Part shown: positions 48,248 through 58,445 of the stretch, in pieces | How positions within the stretch are numbered: position 1 is the first letter of the stretch | How the letters are laid out: every line of letters begins with the position of its first letter | From: Thalassotalea psychrophila | Lineage (GTDB): Bacteria; Pseudomonadota; Gammaproteobacteria; Enterobacterales; Alteromonadaceae | Length of the DNA stretch: 64,000 nt | NCBI RefSeq assembly: GCF_031583595.1 | Contig: NZ_CP134145.1 | Coordinates: forward strand, 1,674,001 to 1,738,000 | Direction of reading: 5' to 3' | Notes under the pieces: generated by a model | Told to the model about the DNA's origin: nothing | Seen by the model: the letters and a program-made list of their open reading frames with translations, nothing else | Databases searched by the model: none | Position numbers and translations under genes: made by a program

Positions 48248-49311
48248 TGTAATAACTGATGGAATAAATGTTCACCAGCTTCTTTAGATACTGATAAACG
48301 ACCGGTATCATAACCTTTAGAAGCTAATCCTCGTTGTACCGACTCGCATACATAAGAGTCTTCACCTTGCACTTTATTAGCAATTGTTACGCTGTTGTCT
48401 TTAAACTCCAGAGTGTTTTTGGGGTTGCTACCATCAAAGAAGTAATCAAAAATCACTCGGCACGAATCAACATTGATAGGTTCAACAATCATTATTCCCA
48501 TTATGCCATCGTATAAATTAAACATAACATTAGGGTATTGCCAAAAATAACGGGCTGTACCGGTACGTACAGCTGAGAAGTCATTATCTCTTTGTTTGGT
48601 TGGGCAAGATTGTAAGCAATATTTGTCTTTGATTTCAATTTTATAAAATTTTCCATCAAGGGCACTGTTTAAGCCTTTGTGTAATATTGGTACGTGATAG
48701 CCGCCATCTAAATAATTATCAACATACACTTTCCAATTACAATTCATCTCGTAACTAACACGTTTATGAAAACTCATTTTTGCGCTGTTCAATGGTTTAA
48801 ATTGATTGGTTAAATCACCTAAAAATTCAAGCAACGGTGGCGCGTTTTCATTTAAACAAATAAAAACCCATTGCTGCCATATTTCAGCTCTAACTTCTTT
48901 TAAACCATTTTTACTTTTATCAAAATCGCACACACCTTCAAATTTTGGTGTTGTTGCCAATGACCCATCAAGTTTATAACTCCAGGCATGATAAGGGCAG
49001 GTTAGAGCTCTTGCGCAACCAGAGCCTGTCTCCATAACTTGCGCCGCATGATGACGGCAAACATTATAAAAAGCTTTAATTGTTTCAGAACGAACGATAA
49101 CAATGGGCTGACCGGCTATTTCAGTCGCCACATAATTACCTCGTTGTTGCAGTTGCTCAACACGAGCGGCAATGAGCCAATTATTAGCAAATACGGTGTC
49201 TTGTTCTAAATTAGCTATTTCAGCATTTGTATACCAGGCACTTGGTGGGGTCGAAGCTTGTTCAAGTGGAATTGAGCTGTTGTAATTGTTAATAATATCT
49301 TTGATATTCAT
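48217..49311 (-). CDS. Rieske-type oxygenase alpha subunit
   Basis: A 364-residue ring-hydroxylating or amine-oxidising oxygenase large subunit. Rieske ligands: CRHHAA (Cys-X-His) and CPYHAWSY (Cys-X2-His) around residues 86-111. The mononuclear iron region is NCNWKVYVDNYLDGGYHVPILHKG. The family includes aromatic dioxygenases and choline/carnitine monooxygenases; no reductase or small subunit is adjacent, so the substrate is open. It is convergent with the APC transporter. Confidence 0.9.
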   Translation of the reverse strand: MNIKDIINNYNSSIPLEQASTPPSAWYTNAEIANLEQDTVFANNWLIAARVEQLQQRGNYVATEIAGQPIVIVRSETIKAFYNVCRHHAAQVMETGSGCARALTCPYHAWSYKLDGSLATTPKFEGVCDFDKSKNGLKEVRAEIWQQWVFICLNENAPPLLEFLGDLTNQFKPLNSAKMSFHKRVSYEMNCNWKVYVDNYLDGGYHVPILHKGLNSALDGKFYKIEIKDKYCLQSCPTKQRDNDFSAVRTGTARYFWQYPNVMFNLYDGIMGIMIVEPINVDSCRVIFDYFFDGSNPKNTLEFKDNSVTIANKVQGEDSYVCESVQRGLASKGYDTGRLSVSKEAGEHLFHQLLHQDLSAAGTD

Positions 49312-49400
49312 TCACTATCTCTTTTTATTCTTATTAGCAATAAGTTGCAATAAAAACAGTATAGTAAATTTTAAAGGAGTCAGTACCCTTCAAACCCTAT

Positions 49401-50192
49401 TTAGGCTTGGCGTTGTTTTTTCGCTAGATATTTAGTCATTGCTTTACTTACAGCAAAAAAAGCAAAGCTAGCGGTAACATGTGTTGCTGCGCCAAAACCG
49501 CCACTGCAATCTAAACGCATTCCGCCATCATTACTTTGTTTAGCATGACAAACACCACCTTCGCTAGTTGGGTACATTAACTGCTCAGTGGAGAATACCG
49601 CATCAATACTAAATTTTCGTTTTACATTTTTAGGAAAATTAAAATCACGACGTAATTGATTTTTAACTTTCGCTAAAAGTGGGTCTTGATAGGTTTTACT
49701 TAAATCTGTAATTTCTATTTTAGTAGGGTCTATTTGACCGCCAGCTCCACCGACAGTAATCATAGGTATTTTTTGACGTTTACAATGAGCAATTAGCGAA
49801 GTTTTTACTTTAACCGAATCAATGGCATCTATAACGTAATCGAATTTATTGGTGATTAATTCAAATAAATTCTCTTGGGTGATAAAATCTTCAACTTCAT
49901 TAACGACACATTCAGGGTTGATTTGTTTTATGCGCTCAGCCATTACCTCAACTTTGCCTTCACCTATAGTGTCAGCTAACGCATGAATTTGGCGGTTCGT
50001 ATTGGTGATACAAATATCATCTAAGTCGATTAAGGTAATTTGGCCGATACCATTTCGAGCAAGCGCCTCAGCGGCCCATGAGCCAACCCCACCTATGCCG
50101 ATTACGCAAAAGTGTGCTTGTTGGATATGCTTAGCGCCATCAACGCCATATAAGCGTTCAATACCACCAAAACGTAATTGATAATCAGACAT
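49401..50192 (-). CDS. tcdA: tRNA threonylcarbamoyladenosine dehydratase TcdA
   Basis: TcdA (CsdL) cyclises t6A37 in tRNA to ct6A. This 263-residue E1-like protein has the nucleotide site GIGGVGSWAAEALARNGIG (about 32-50), DLDDICITNTNRQ, and DAIDSVKVKTSLIAHCKR, with VGGAGGQIDPTKI. E. coli TcdA is 268 residues. It lies 89 bp beyond the Rieske gene. Confidence 0.96.
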   Translation of the reverse strand: MSDYQLRFGGIERLYGVDGAKHIQQAHFCVIGIGGVGSWAAEALARNGIGQITLIDLDDICITNTNRQIHALADTIGEGKVEVMAERIKQINPECVVNEVEDFITQENLFELITNKFDYVIDAIDSVKVKTSLIAHCKRQKIPMITVGGAGGQIDPTKIEITDLSKTYQDPLLAKVKNQLRRDFNFPKNVKRKFSIDAVFSTEQLMYPTSEGGVCHAKQSNDGGMRLDCSGGFGAATHVTASFAFFAVSKAMTKYLAKKQRQA

Positions 50193-50243
50193 TTAAAACC
50201 ACTGTAATAATTGATAAATAAAATCCGCGCTATTATACCGAAA

Positions 50244-50402
50244 AAACTAGGGTCAGAGTCAAGTTAGATCCTGAAACAAGTTCAGGAAAGGTAAAGGGAG
50301 TTAGGGAAACAACAGGATAAAAAAGAGGGTGGCAATAAAAGGCCGCGATATTTTATTTGCATAAAATATCACTGCCCTTTAACTTGACTCTGACCCTAGT
50401 TT
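50244..50402. repeat. MITE-like element with 23-bp perfect terminal inverted repeats
   Basis: Both ends consist of the same 23 bp (left begins AAACTAGGGTCAGAGTC and ends AAGTTA; right is its exact complement at 50380-50402). The interior holds a small palindrome CCTGAA/TTCAGG and a longer hairpin GATATTTTAT/ATAAAATATC. 159 bp, no coding capacity. It fills most of the gap between tcdA and the RND operon and shares the GGGTCAGA core with the REP at 46750. Confidence 0.8.
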
Positions 50403-50414
50403 TAACTTATTTGT

Positions 50415-53400
50415 CTAGGCTTTGATCACTTTGCTGATGATGTTTTTGGAATTGCCAATTAATTTTGAGGTATAGGCTTTTAAGCGCAGCAGTAAAACAT
50501 AAGCAAGAGGTACTAGATATAAACTGGTGACAGTTGAAAACGTAAGGCCGCCAATTATTGCAATTGCCATTGGTGCATATGTTGGACCATCACCGCCAAC
50601 TTGCGTGTTGCCAAGTGCTAATGGGATCAAGCCTAAAATGGTGGTTGATACAGTCATCAAAATAGGGCGTAATCTGTCCTTACAGCCTTGCATTACTGCC
50701 GCTTCTATTTCTTGCCCATTTTCAATTAATTGATTGATCCTATCGACTAACACAATACCATTGTTAACGACGATTCCCATCAGAATTAGCATGCCAATCA
50801 TACCCATTACCGACATCGTACTACCGGTTATTAAAAACGCCCAGAATACTCCAACAAAAGAGAATAACAAAGAGGTGATAACCGCGGTTGGTAATAGCAA
50901 GCTTTCAAATAAAGCTGCCATAACAATGTAAATCATACAGACGGCAAGTAACATGTTTAGACCCATGACATCTTCAGTTTCATCTTGGCGAACAAAGCTG
51001 CCATCTAGGTTGTAATTGTAACCCGATGGGAGAGCAATGGTAGATAACATTGCTTCAAGCTTTTCTTTTGCATCATCTAAAGTCATATCATCTAAATTTG
51101 CTTGTATGGTGATTGCTGTTTGGCGATTGTAACGACGGATTTCACTTAATCTTGGTTTAATGTTCATAGTCGCAACGTTATCTAGCGTAATGATTTTTCC
51201 GTCGTGTTCTATTACCGGAAGTTTTTTTAATTCATCGATAGATTTTTTTACTTTTAGATCATAATTAAGCCAGATATCTAATTCACCACTATCACCATGA
51301 CGATAGGTTCTAAGTGGCTGTCCACGTAGCGCTAAGGCAATTGCACTAGAAACGTCTTGAGTACTTAGACCATGGCGAAATGCAGCCGTTCTATCGACAG
51401 TAATTTGCATTTCTTTTTTCTCACCACGGATGTCAGAAGTAACATCGGTAATGCCGTCAATATGCTCAATTAATGGTATAAGGTTATTTTTTAACTCTAT
51501 TAAAACGTCAGTAGATATACCGGTTAAGTTAATTTGGACGCCGCCACCATTACCTTGATCAAAACCAAAGCGAGGAGTAGCTCGAACAAATTTAGGCAAA
51601 TTTTCACGGATCTTTTCTTTTAACTCATTCATTGATATTGGTAACTCACCATCATGCAAAATCAATGTTGTTTGTAGGCTGTGAGCAGCGTAATAGCTAT
51701 AAACAGAATCAATTAAAAACTCTTCTTTATTGCTATACAGGTAGTCTTCCATTTTGCTTATTATTTTTTCTGATGTGTCGAAATTGAACTGGTCATTTAT
51801 TTCCCAGCTAATAAACAGACGATTATCATTAAAATTTTGCTCTTCATCACCGGTAACGAACTGCAACGGAATCGCAATACTGAATAAAATTAATAGGGCA
51901 ATAATTGATGTCGCTATTTTATGATGATGAGTCCAACGTAAACTTTTTAAATAAAAGTTCTCAAGTCGATTGGCTTTGGCTTGGTTCTGACTTGGCTTTA
52001 TTTGCGATTTGATTTTACTTGTTAGTAAAGGGATTAACGTTTGGGCAATCAATAGTGACGCAAATAATGATATACAAATAGCAATGGCGACGTGTTCTAA
52101 GAAAATGGTGATGTCTATTTTTTTACCGACAATATTTGGCAAGAACACAATCATGGTAGTTGCTGTACCTGCGATCACCGCAAGGGAAACTTTATTTACG
52201 CCTTTTTTAGTCGCTTCAACAATATCGTCAGTTTTTTGCTTTTCTTGAAATATTGATTCAGTTATCACTACTGAATTATCAACCAACATACCTACAGCCA
52301 ACAATAAGCCCATCATTGATAAAATATTTAAACTATAACCGGCAAAGTACATAACCCCTAAGGTAATACAAATTGAAATAGGCACTGATAGCACCACAAT
52401 CATGGTGGTAACAAAATGACGTAAAAATATATACAGCATACCTACGGATAAAAGAGCTCCTAGCATGCCTGCGTTTAATAAATCAGACAAAGAATCGGTT
52501 ACGCCTTTTGCCGTATCATCCATAACGTAAAGGTTTATGCCATTAAACTGCGGGTTATCATTAACTTCTTCAATAACTTTTAATACGCGCTTTGAAACAT
52601 CAACCAAGTTGGCATTTGACTCTTTCAGAATGTTCATGCCTATGGCGTAGGTTTGATCTAAATGTCTTCCTTCCCAGGGAATAGGTAGCGTCATTTCAAC
52701 ACTGGCAATATCTTTTAAAAGGATATTATCTTGTACGATCAAATTTTTAATTTCATCAATGCTGCGATACTCGCCCACTGGATTAACCATTACTTTTTTG
52801 CCGTTGTCATAAAAATGACCGGCTGCCATTGAGAAATTATTCTCATTTAGGTTTTTGACTAGCAGCGCTCTATCAATATGTAAAGCCACTAATTTGTCCG
52901 GGTCTAAGCGAATGCTTATTTGACGTTTATCAACGCCATATAGCTCTACTTTACTTACCCCTTGTACTCGTTCTAATGGGCGCTTTAAGTTTCTATCAAG
53001 TAAGTCATAGGCCATTGATAAATCTTGTTCTGATGAGATCCTAAGTTGAAAAATGGGGAAGTCATTGGTGTTAAATTGGTAAACTAGAACTCGTTCAACA
53101 TCACGGGGTAGCAAATGGCGAATTGCATCTACGTTTTCACGAGCTTCAATACTTTTTGCATTGATATTATCATCCCACTCAAACTCTAATTGTATGTCTG
53201 CGCCGCCTTCATGAGAAGTCGAACGCATGCGTTTTATACCTGATATGGTTGCTAATGACTCTTCAATTGGGCGAGTTATCAAGCGCTCTACTTCTGCTGG
53301 TGATGCATCGGGGTAGGGAACATTAATCCAAAGTTGTGGAATGTCGATACCTGGAAACTTTTCCAGCGGTAGTAAACGACTAGAAATAATGCCGGTCAGT

Positions 53401-53525
53401 AATAAAGACAAAAATATCATGATCACGGTAACGGGGCGTTTTAAAGCAAAAGTCGCGAGTGTTGCACCAAGTGTTTCTTTCTTCTCGCTCGCAGTAAGAT
53501 TAGATTGCATTTTAGAACTAGGCAT
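50415..53525 (-). CDS. RND efflux transporter permease, second subunit
   Basis: A 1036-residue RND permease with 12 membrane helices and two large periplasmic loops. Helix 4 carries GMLVDNSVVITESIF, a single Asp followed by Asn, unlike the Asp-Asp pair of AcrB-type pumps. I chose the ATG at 53525 (MPSSKMQS) because GGAGA lies 5 bases before it and it overlaps the stop of the preceding permease by 8 bases; an upstream start at 53552 adds nine residues. It is the last gene of the operon. Substrate unknown. Confidence 0.92.
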   Translation of the reverse strand: MPSSKMQSNLTASEKKETLGATLATFALKRPVTVIMIFLSLLLTGIISSRLLPLEKFPGIDIPQLWINVPYPDASPAEVERLITRPIEESLATISGIKRMRSTSHEGGADIQLEFEWDDNINAKSIEARENVDAIRHLLPRDVERVLVYQFNTNDFPIFQLRISSEQDLSMAYDLLDRNLKRPLERVQGVSKVELYGVDKRQISIRLDPDKLVALHIDRALLVKNLNENNFSMAAGHFYDNGKKVMVNPVGEYRSIDEIKNLIVQDNILLKDIASVEMTLPIPWEGRHLDQTYAIGMNILKESNANLVDVSKRVLKVIEEVNDNPQFNGINLYVMDDTAKGVTDSLSDLLNAGMLGALLSVGMLYIFLRHFVTTMIVVLSVPISICITLGVMYFAGYSLNILSMMGLLLAVGMLVDNSVVITESIFQEKQKTDDIVEATKKGVNKVSLAVIAGTATTMIVFLPNIVGKKIDITIFLEHVAIAICISLFASLLIAQTLIPLLTSKIKSQIKPSQNQAKANRLENFYLKSLRWTHHHKIATSIIALLILFSIAIPLQFVTGDEEQNFNDNRLFISWEINDQFNFDTSEKIISKMEDYLYSNKEEFLIDSVYSYYAAHSLQTTLILHDGELPISMNELKEKIRENLPKFVRATPRFGFDQGNGGGVQINLTGISTDVLIELKNNLIPLIEHIDGITDVTSDIRGEKKEMQITVDRTAAFRHGLSTQDVSSAIALALRGQPLRTYRHGDSGELDIWLNYDLKVKKSIDELKKLPVIEHDGKIITLDNVATMNIKPRLSEIRRYNRQTAITIQANLDDMTLDDAKEKLEAMLSTIALPSGYNYNLDGSFVRQDETEDVMGLNMLLAVCMIYIVMAALFESLLLPTAVITSLLFSFVGVFWAFLITGSTMSVMGMIGMLILMGIVVNNGIVLVDRINQLIENGQEIEAAVMQGCKDRLRPILMTVSTTILGLIPLALGNTQVGGDGPTYAPMAIAIIGGLTFSTVTSLYLVPLAYVLLLRLKAYTSKLIGNSKNIISKVIKA

Positions 53526-56500
53526 TTGCTTCTCCAAAACGCTTGCGGTCAAAAACGCTGTATAGAACAGGGATGAAAAATAGCGTTAAAAGCGTGGCAA
53601 ATAACAAGCCAAAAATTACCGTAATAGCCATTGGTGCTCTGATTTCAGCGCCGTCACCAGAACTTATTGCTAATGGTAGTAAGCCTAGGGTTGTGGTCAA
53701 CGTTGTCATTACAATAGGGCGTAAACGAGATGTCGCTGATGCCATAATAGCATCACCTTTAGCCATACCTGACTCGCGAAGTTGGTTAATGCGATCAACT
53801 AATACAATGGCGTTATTAACCACTATACCGGCTAGCATGATCAGCCCGATAAAAACAATGACACTCAGTGACGTTTGGGTAATATACAGGCCATAAATTG
53901 ACCCTGCAGCAGCTAATGGCACGGTAAACAATATGAGTAACGGATGCAGTAAAGATTCAAATTGCGAGGCCATCACTAAATACACAAGAAAAACCGCAAG
54001 TAGCAAGGCATACATAAGCGAGGTAAACGACACATCCATTTCTTCATTTTGGCCGGTAATGTTGGCACTAACGTTTAAAGGAATATTTAATTCATCAATA
54101 ATGCTTTGTACCTCTTGTACAGCGGCATTGATATCACCAAAAGCAAAATTAGCCGAAATAACCGCTGCTCGTTGTTGTCCGATGCGAGTAATTTCACTAG
54201 GTCCAACTGAAAGCTTTACCTCGGCTACCGCTGAAAGAGGGATAGCTTTATCACTTTGTGGATTAATAATAATTTGTTTTATATCGTTAACCGAATCTCT
54301 ACTTGCTTCATCGGCGCGCACTAAAATATCAACCTTCTTATCTTTTATCGAATATTGACTGGCAATTGTGCCACCAACTTTGGTTGATAATAATTTTGCC
54401 ACTTGCGGCGCCGTTAAACCAAGTTGTGCTAAACGTTGATGATCGAAAAATACTTTTATTTCAGGATGACCATTTTGCAAAGAAGTTTTTACATCAATAA
54501 AGCGTTTATTATCATTAAGTTTGTTAGTGATCACATCGCTATAGTGTTTAAGTAAATCTAAATCAAAAGCCGAAAGTTCAATTTCAATTGGTGGCTTAAA
54601 GCTAAATAGTTCAGGGCTTGAAAATTTCATTTGAATCCCTGGAATTGTTTGCAAATACTTGCGCAAGTGCATCATAACCAATTGTTCATCGGCTTTCGTG
54701 CTACCTTCTTTTAGTACCACATTTAATCGACCCCAATAATCACCACCTTGAGCTGGTGATGCGTTCATTAAGCTACCTGTTCCGGCTAAAGCATAGCTTC
54801 TATCAACTTGTGTTAACGTTGCTGCTTCGTTAGAAAGTTTGGCCAAAGTACTATCGGTTTGTTCTAAAGGCGTACCGGGTTGTTGGCTAATTTCTACATA
54901 AAACTCACCTTGTGCTAAAGACGGGATCGCTTCGACATTTAATTGTTTAACTAATGGAATAGCCGATGTGCTCATAGCAATGATAATAATAAGTACAGCA
55001 ACTCGTTGGTTTAAGGCAATAGCCAAAAGGTTTTGATATAAGCTAGCTAAGCGATTATAAACTTTATCGAATATCCACAACAGTGGCGTAAAAACTTTGC
55101 TTAACAGTAGTTTTAAACCCCTAAACGTAAAGGTAATCACCATAGAAATAAGTAATGGTAGGTAATAAAATAATCCTCTAAACAACCAAATAAACGGTGT
55201 AGCTAAGTGATATTTTACTTTTTGAAATTTACTAGCATTAATGGTTAATTGGCGCTTACTGGTGATGTCTTCATCAACACTTGATTGCTTAAACTCACGT
55301 GATGACAACATTGGAATAAGGGTCAAAGCAACGATAAGCGAAGCTAATAAGGCAAAAGTAACCGTTAACGCCTGATCTCTAAATAATTGTCCTGCGATAC
55401 CTTCGACAAACACCAACGGAAAGAAAACCGCCATAGTGGTTAATGTCGAGGCCATAATTGCCGTAGATACTTCTTTTGTGCCTATTACGGCTGCATTTTT
55501 ATTGGCAGCGCTTTCTGAGCCATCTAATAATTCTTTTTGGCGAGCGATGTTTTCTAATACTACAATAGAATTATCTACTAATAAGCCTACCGCTAACGCA
55601 ATTCCACCTAAGCTCATGATATTCAGACTAATATCATTACCATACATTAAATTAAATGTGGCAATTACCGACACTGGAATTGAAATAGATATTATTGCAG
55701 TTGCCCAAATGTTTTTTAAGAAAAAGAATAAAATCAGCATAGATAATAAGCCACCAATAATTGCGGCGTTTTTTACTTCACTAATGGCGTTAGCGATAAA
55801 CTTTGATTGGTCATAAACTTTAACAAGCTCTAAACCTTCGGGCAGTTCCTCGGTTAATTGTTCCACTCGAAAATCCACACTTTTGGCAACTTTAACAGTA
55901 TTTGCATCACCTTCTTTATATAAAGCGATTTCTACTGCTTCAGCACCGTTAACACGGGTAATTGACGTACGCTCTTTGTGTGAATCAATAACTTTGGCAA
56001 TATCAGACAAGCGAATGTGTTTACCATCTACACTGGTAATATAGACATTGCGCATGTCATTTAAGCTTTTGAATTGGTTTAAGGTGCGTACTAGATATTC
56101 TTGTGTGCCATCTTCTACACGACCGCCCGATTGGTTGATATTTTCTTGCTGTAATCGTTCAACAATAAGCTGGCTGTCAATACCAAGTTGGCTAACTTTA
56201 TGTTGGTCAATTAAAATTTGAATTTCTTTTTCGAAGCCGCCGCCCAATTTTACTGACGCAACGCCACTGACCGATTCAAGCTTTCTTTTTAACTCTTCGT
56301 CGGCATAGTCTCTTATTGATTTAAGTTTTTGTTCATCAAAGTTTTCACTACTTTGTTTTGTTTTCAAAGCAAAACGAATAATAGGATCTAAATTAGGGTT
56401 AAACCGTAATAACAGAGGTTTTTTTACGTCTAGGGGGAGGCGGATAACATCGAGCTTTTCTCGAACTTCAAGGCTGGCGAAGTCCATCTCTGTTCCCCAT

Positions 56501-56787
56501 TCAAATTCAAGCAATACATCTGACTGACCTGCTTTTGAGATTGACTGTATATTGCGCACACCTTTAACAATACCAACAGCTTCCTCAATAGGTTTTGTAA
56601 CAAGCTGTTCAACTTCTCCTGGTGCTGCACCTATATAATCGGTACGAATTGTTAGAGTAGGGTAAGATAATTCTGGTAATAAATTAACCGATAACTTTGA
56701 TAGACTCACCATACCAAATAACAGCACAGCAAACGTAAACATCCATACAGTTACCGGCCTTTTAACCGCAACATTAACCACGTTCAT
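53518..56787 (-). CDS. RND efflux transporter permease, first subunit
   Basis: A 1089-residue RND permease. It has the N-terminal motif NVAVKRPVTVWMFTFAVLLFGMVSLSKLSVNLLPELSYP, helix 4 GLLVDNSIVVLENIARQ, and the C-terminal SLSVIVFIGLIMLAGIVVNNAIVLVDRINQLRESG. An unusually long stretch between the two halves (about 490-590) contains additional hydrophobic helices. Two different permeases in one operon suggest a heteromeric pump, as in MdtBC. It lies 36 bp after the adaptor gene. Confidence 0.92.
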   Translation of the reverse strand: MNVVNVAVKRPVTVWMFTFAVLLFGMVSLSKLSVNLLPELSYPTLTIRTDYIGAAPGEVEQLVTKPIEEAVGIVKGVRNIQSISKAGQSDVLLEFEWGTEMDFASLEVREKLDVIRLPLDVKKPLLLRFNPNLDPIIRFALKTKQSSENFDEQKLKSIRDYADEELKRKLESVSGVASVKLGGGFEKEIQILIDQHKVSQLGIDSQLIVERLQQENINQSGGRVEDGTQEYLVRTLNQFKSLNDMRNVYITSVDGKHIRLSDIAKVIDSHKERTSITRVNGAEAVEIALYKEGDANTVKVAKSVDFRVEQLTEELPEGLELVKVYDQSKFIANAISEVKNAAIIGGLLSMLILFFFLKNIWATAIISISIPVSVIATFNLMYGNDISLNIMSLGGIALAVGLLVDNSIVVLENIARQKELLDGSESAANKNAAVIGTKEVSTAIMASTLTTMAVFFPLVFVEGIAGQLFRDQALTVTFALLASLIVALTLIPMLSSREFKQSSVDEDITSKRQLTINASKFQKVKYHLATPFIWLFRGLFYYLPLLISMVITFTFRGLKLLLSKVFTPLLWIFDKVYNRLASLYQNLLAIALNQRVAVLIIIIAMSTSAIPLVKQLNVEAIPSLAQGEFYVEISQQPGTPLEQTDSTLAKLSNEAATLTQVDRSYALAGTGSLMNASPAQGGDYWGRLNVVLKEGSTKADEQLVMMHLRKYLQTIPGIQMKFSSPELFSFKPPIEIELSAFDLDLLKHYSDVITNKLNDNKRFIDVKTSLQNGHPEIKVFFDHQRLAQLGLTAPQVAKLLSTKVGGTIASQYSIKDKKVDILVRADEASRDSVNDIKQIIINPQSDKAIPLSAVAEVKLSVGPSEITRIGQQRAAVISANFAFGDINAAVQEVQSIIDELNIPLNVSANITGQNEEMDVSFTSLMYALLLAVFLVYLVMASQFESLLHPLLILFTVPLAAAGSIYGLYITQTSLSVIVFIGLIMLAGIVVNNAIVLVDRINQLRESGMAKGDAIMASATSRLRPIVMTTLTTTLGLLPLAISSGDGAEIRAPMAITVIFGLLFATLLTLFFIPVLYSVFDRKRFGEANA

Positions 56788-56823
56788 AGTAATTTCCTTG
56801 AATTTTTATTTTTATTATATTAC

Positions 56824-57897
56824 TTAAATAGCTTCAATTACTTGAATTACGGCTTGATCTTTTAAATTGTTTTGACCTGTAGTTACCACCATGGCATCTA
56901 AGTCTAAGCCACCAATAATTTCGACAAATGATTCATCTTCGTAGCCAAGAGTTACTACAGTTTTATGGGCTTTATTGTCATCAATGGTAAACACTGTATG
57001 TTTGTTATCCATTGATATAAGAGCTTTTTTAGGCAAAAGTTTAGTGTTGTTATGTACGTCATAAACCAGTTTAACTTGCGCAAACATACCTGCTTTAAGT
57101 TTATTGTCAGGATTTTCAACTCTAAGTTTTACGCTAAATGTACCGGTATCTGAGTCAACAACAGGGCTTATACGTTCAACATGAGCGATCACATGTTCGT
57201 TTGGAAATGCAGTAAAACTAAGCTTAGCTGGTTGGTTTAAGCGCAACTTACTTAATTCTTGTTCAGGTAAATTTACTGTGCTTTCTAATACTTGCATTTT
57301 AACGATATGAAAAAGTTTTTGGCTTTGATATTGCTCAACCAGGTTACCTTCCTTAACGTAACGCTTTGAAATATACCCTGAAATTGGTGCCAGTATTTTT
57401 GTTTCTTTTAAATCTAGCTCAGCAATTTTTACATTAGATTTAGCAATTTCATATTGCCACTTTAATTTATCAAACGTATCAGTACTCACTAGTTTTTGAC
57501 TATGAACTTTATTAATTCTGTCTAATTCTATTTTTAAACTTGAAAGTTCAGCTTGTGCTTTTTCAGCTCTTAATTGAAATCGTTCTGGTTCTATTTCAGC
57601 AAGTAACTCGCCGGCCTCAACGAATTGGCCCTCTTCTACGTAAAGCTTTTCTAAAATACCTGATGCTTTTGAAATAACTTCCGCTTCTTCTTTTGGTTCT
57701 AACACCGTAGTTGAAACATAGTTAGAACTGATGTCACCACTTTGTACTAAGGCAACTTCTACAGGGATGGCAATTACTTCAGCGGGTTTGTCTTCAGCTA
57801 CGGCTTCTGCATTATTACAACCCGTTATGAATATTGAAGAAGAAAGCATTGTTGATACTAGCAGCACAGATTTTAAATTGAATTTAGGAGATTTCAT
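56824..57897 (-). CDS. RND efflux periplasmic adaptor lipoprotein
   Basis: A 357-residue membrane fusion protein. Lipobox ITGC follows a signal (MKSPKFNLKSVLLVSTMLSS). The barrel-sandwich halves are AEVISKASGILEKLYVEEGQFVEAGELLAEIEPE and TKILAPISGYISKRYVKEGNLV, separated by a helical hairpin with HSQKLVSTDTFDKLKWQYEIAKSN; a beta-barrel follows. It links the two permeases to an outer-membrane channel, which is not in this operon. The ATG at 57897 has AAGG about 9 bases upstream; a GTG one codon earlier is also open. Confidence 0.92.
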   Translation of the reverse strand: MKSPKFNLKSVLLVSTMLSSSIFITGCNNAEAVAEDKPAEVIAIPVEVALVQSGDISSNYVSTTVLEPKEEAEVISKASGILEKLYVEEGQFVEAGELLAEIEPERFQLRAEKAQAELSSLKIELDRINKVHSQKLVSTDTFDKLKWQYEIAKSNVKIAELDLKETKILAPISGYISKRYVKEGNLVEQYQSQKLFHIVKMQVLESTVNLPEQELSKLRLNQPAKLSFTAFPNEHVIAHVERISPVVDSDTGTFSVKLRVENPDNKLKAGMFAQVKLVYDVHNNTKLLPKKALISMDNKHTVFTIDDNKAHKTVVTLGYEDESFVEIIGGLDLDAMVVTTGQNNLKDQAVIQVIEAI

Positions 57898-57922
57898 CAC
57901 TTTTTACCTTATATATTGTCAG

Positions 57923-58237
57923 CCCGTATTAAGTACGGGATAACAAAAGTCGTATTATCTAGACCTAACGTTGCATTGACTGTGCCAACTGTAATAAAAA
58001 TATTTTTAATGTTAATTTTCAGTAGGTTAGGCGTTTGAAGTATTTAAGGATATTTTAGATGTTTTGCGATATTAGTTAAATTTACAAAATGTTAGCAAAT
58101 ATAACTAAATGTTAATGAAATGTTAAAAATTGATACTTTTCATGGAGTTATAATGTGCAGGGAGAGTGTAAGAATTTGTGTATTGGAGAACTCAATAAGC
58201 AGGAAATCGACTCTCGTCGTCCCGTACTTGTTACGGG
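57923..58237. repeat. Pair of CCCGTA/TACGGG hairpins in 346-bp gap
   Basis: The gap 57901-58246 has no gene. Near its ends lie two short palindromes, CCCGTATTAAGTACGGG (57923-57939) and CCCGTACTTGTTACGGG (58221-58237). Each could act as a terminator or REP half. A plus-strand frame at 58120-58314 overlaps the downstream gene and is not convincing. Confidence 0.45.
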
Positions 58238-58246
58238 ATCTACTAG

Positions 58247-58444
58247 TTAGCGGTTATTTTTGCGGTGCTCACGTTGTTGTTCAATTTCTTCTTTTCGTTT
58301 TACGCCTGCTCTAGGTAGAGTTTCTTGTAAATCGTTTAGGCTGTTTTTACGAATAGGTTTTGCACTTTTTTGCAACATTGATAAATTACCAATAAGTGTG
58401 GCAACAACTGCAATTATGATGGCGATAATTACCCAAGAGTCCAT
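58247..58444 (-). CDS. DUF2897 family small membrane protein
   Basis: A 65-residue protein with one N-terminal membrane helix (WVIIAIIIAVVATLIGNLSML, about 3-24) and a basic cytoplasmic tail (KPIRKNSLNDLQETLPRAG, then KRKEEIEQQREHRK). It fits DUF2897, of unknown function. It starts one base after the M15 peptidase stop, so it is the last gene of the dapE operon. Confidence 0.8.
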   Translation of the reverse strand: MDSWVIIAIIIAVVATLIGNLSMLQKSAKPIRKNSLNDLQETLPRAGVKRKEEIEQQREHRKNNR

Positions 58445-58445
58445 A

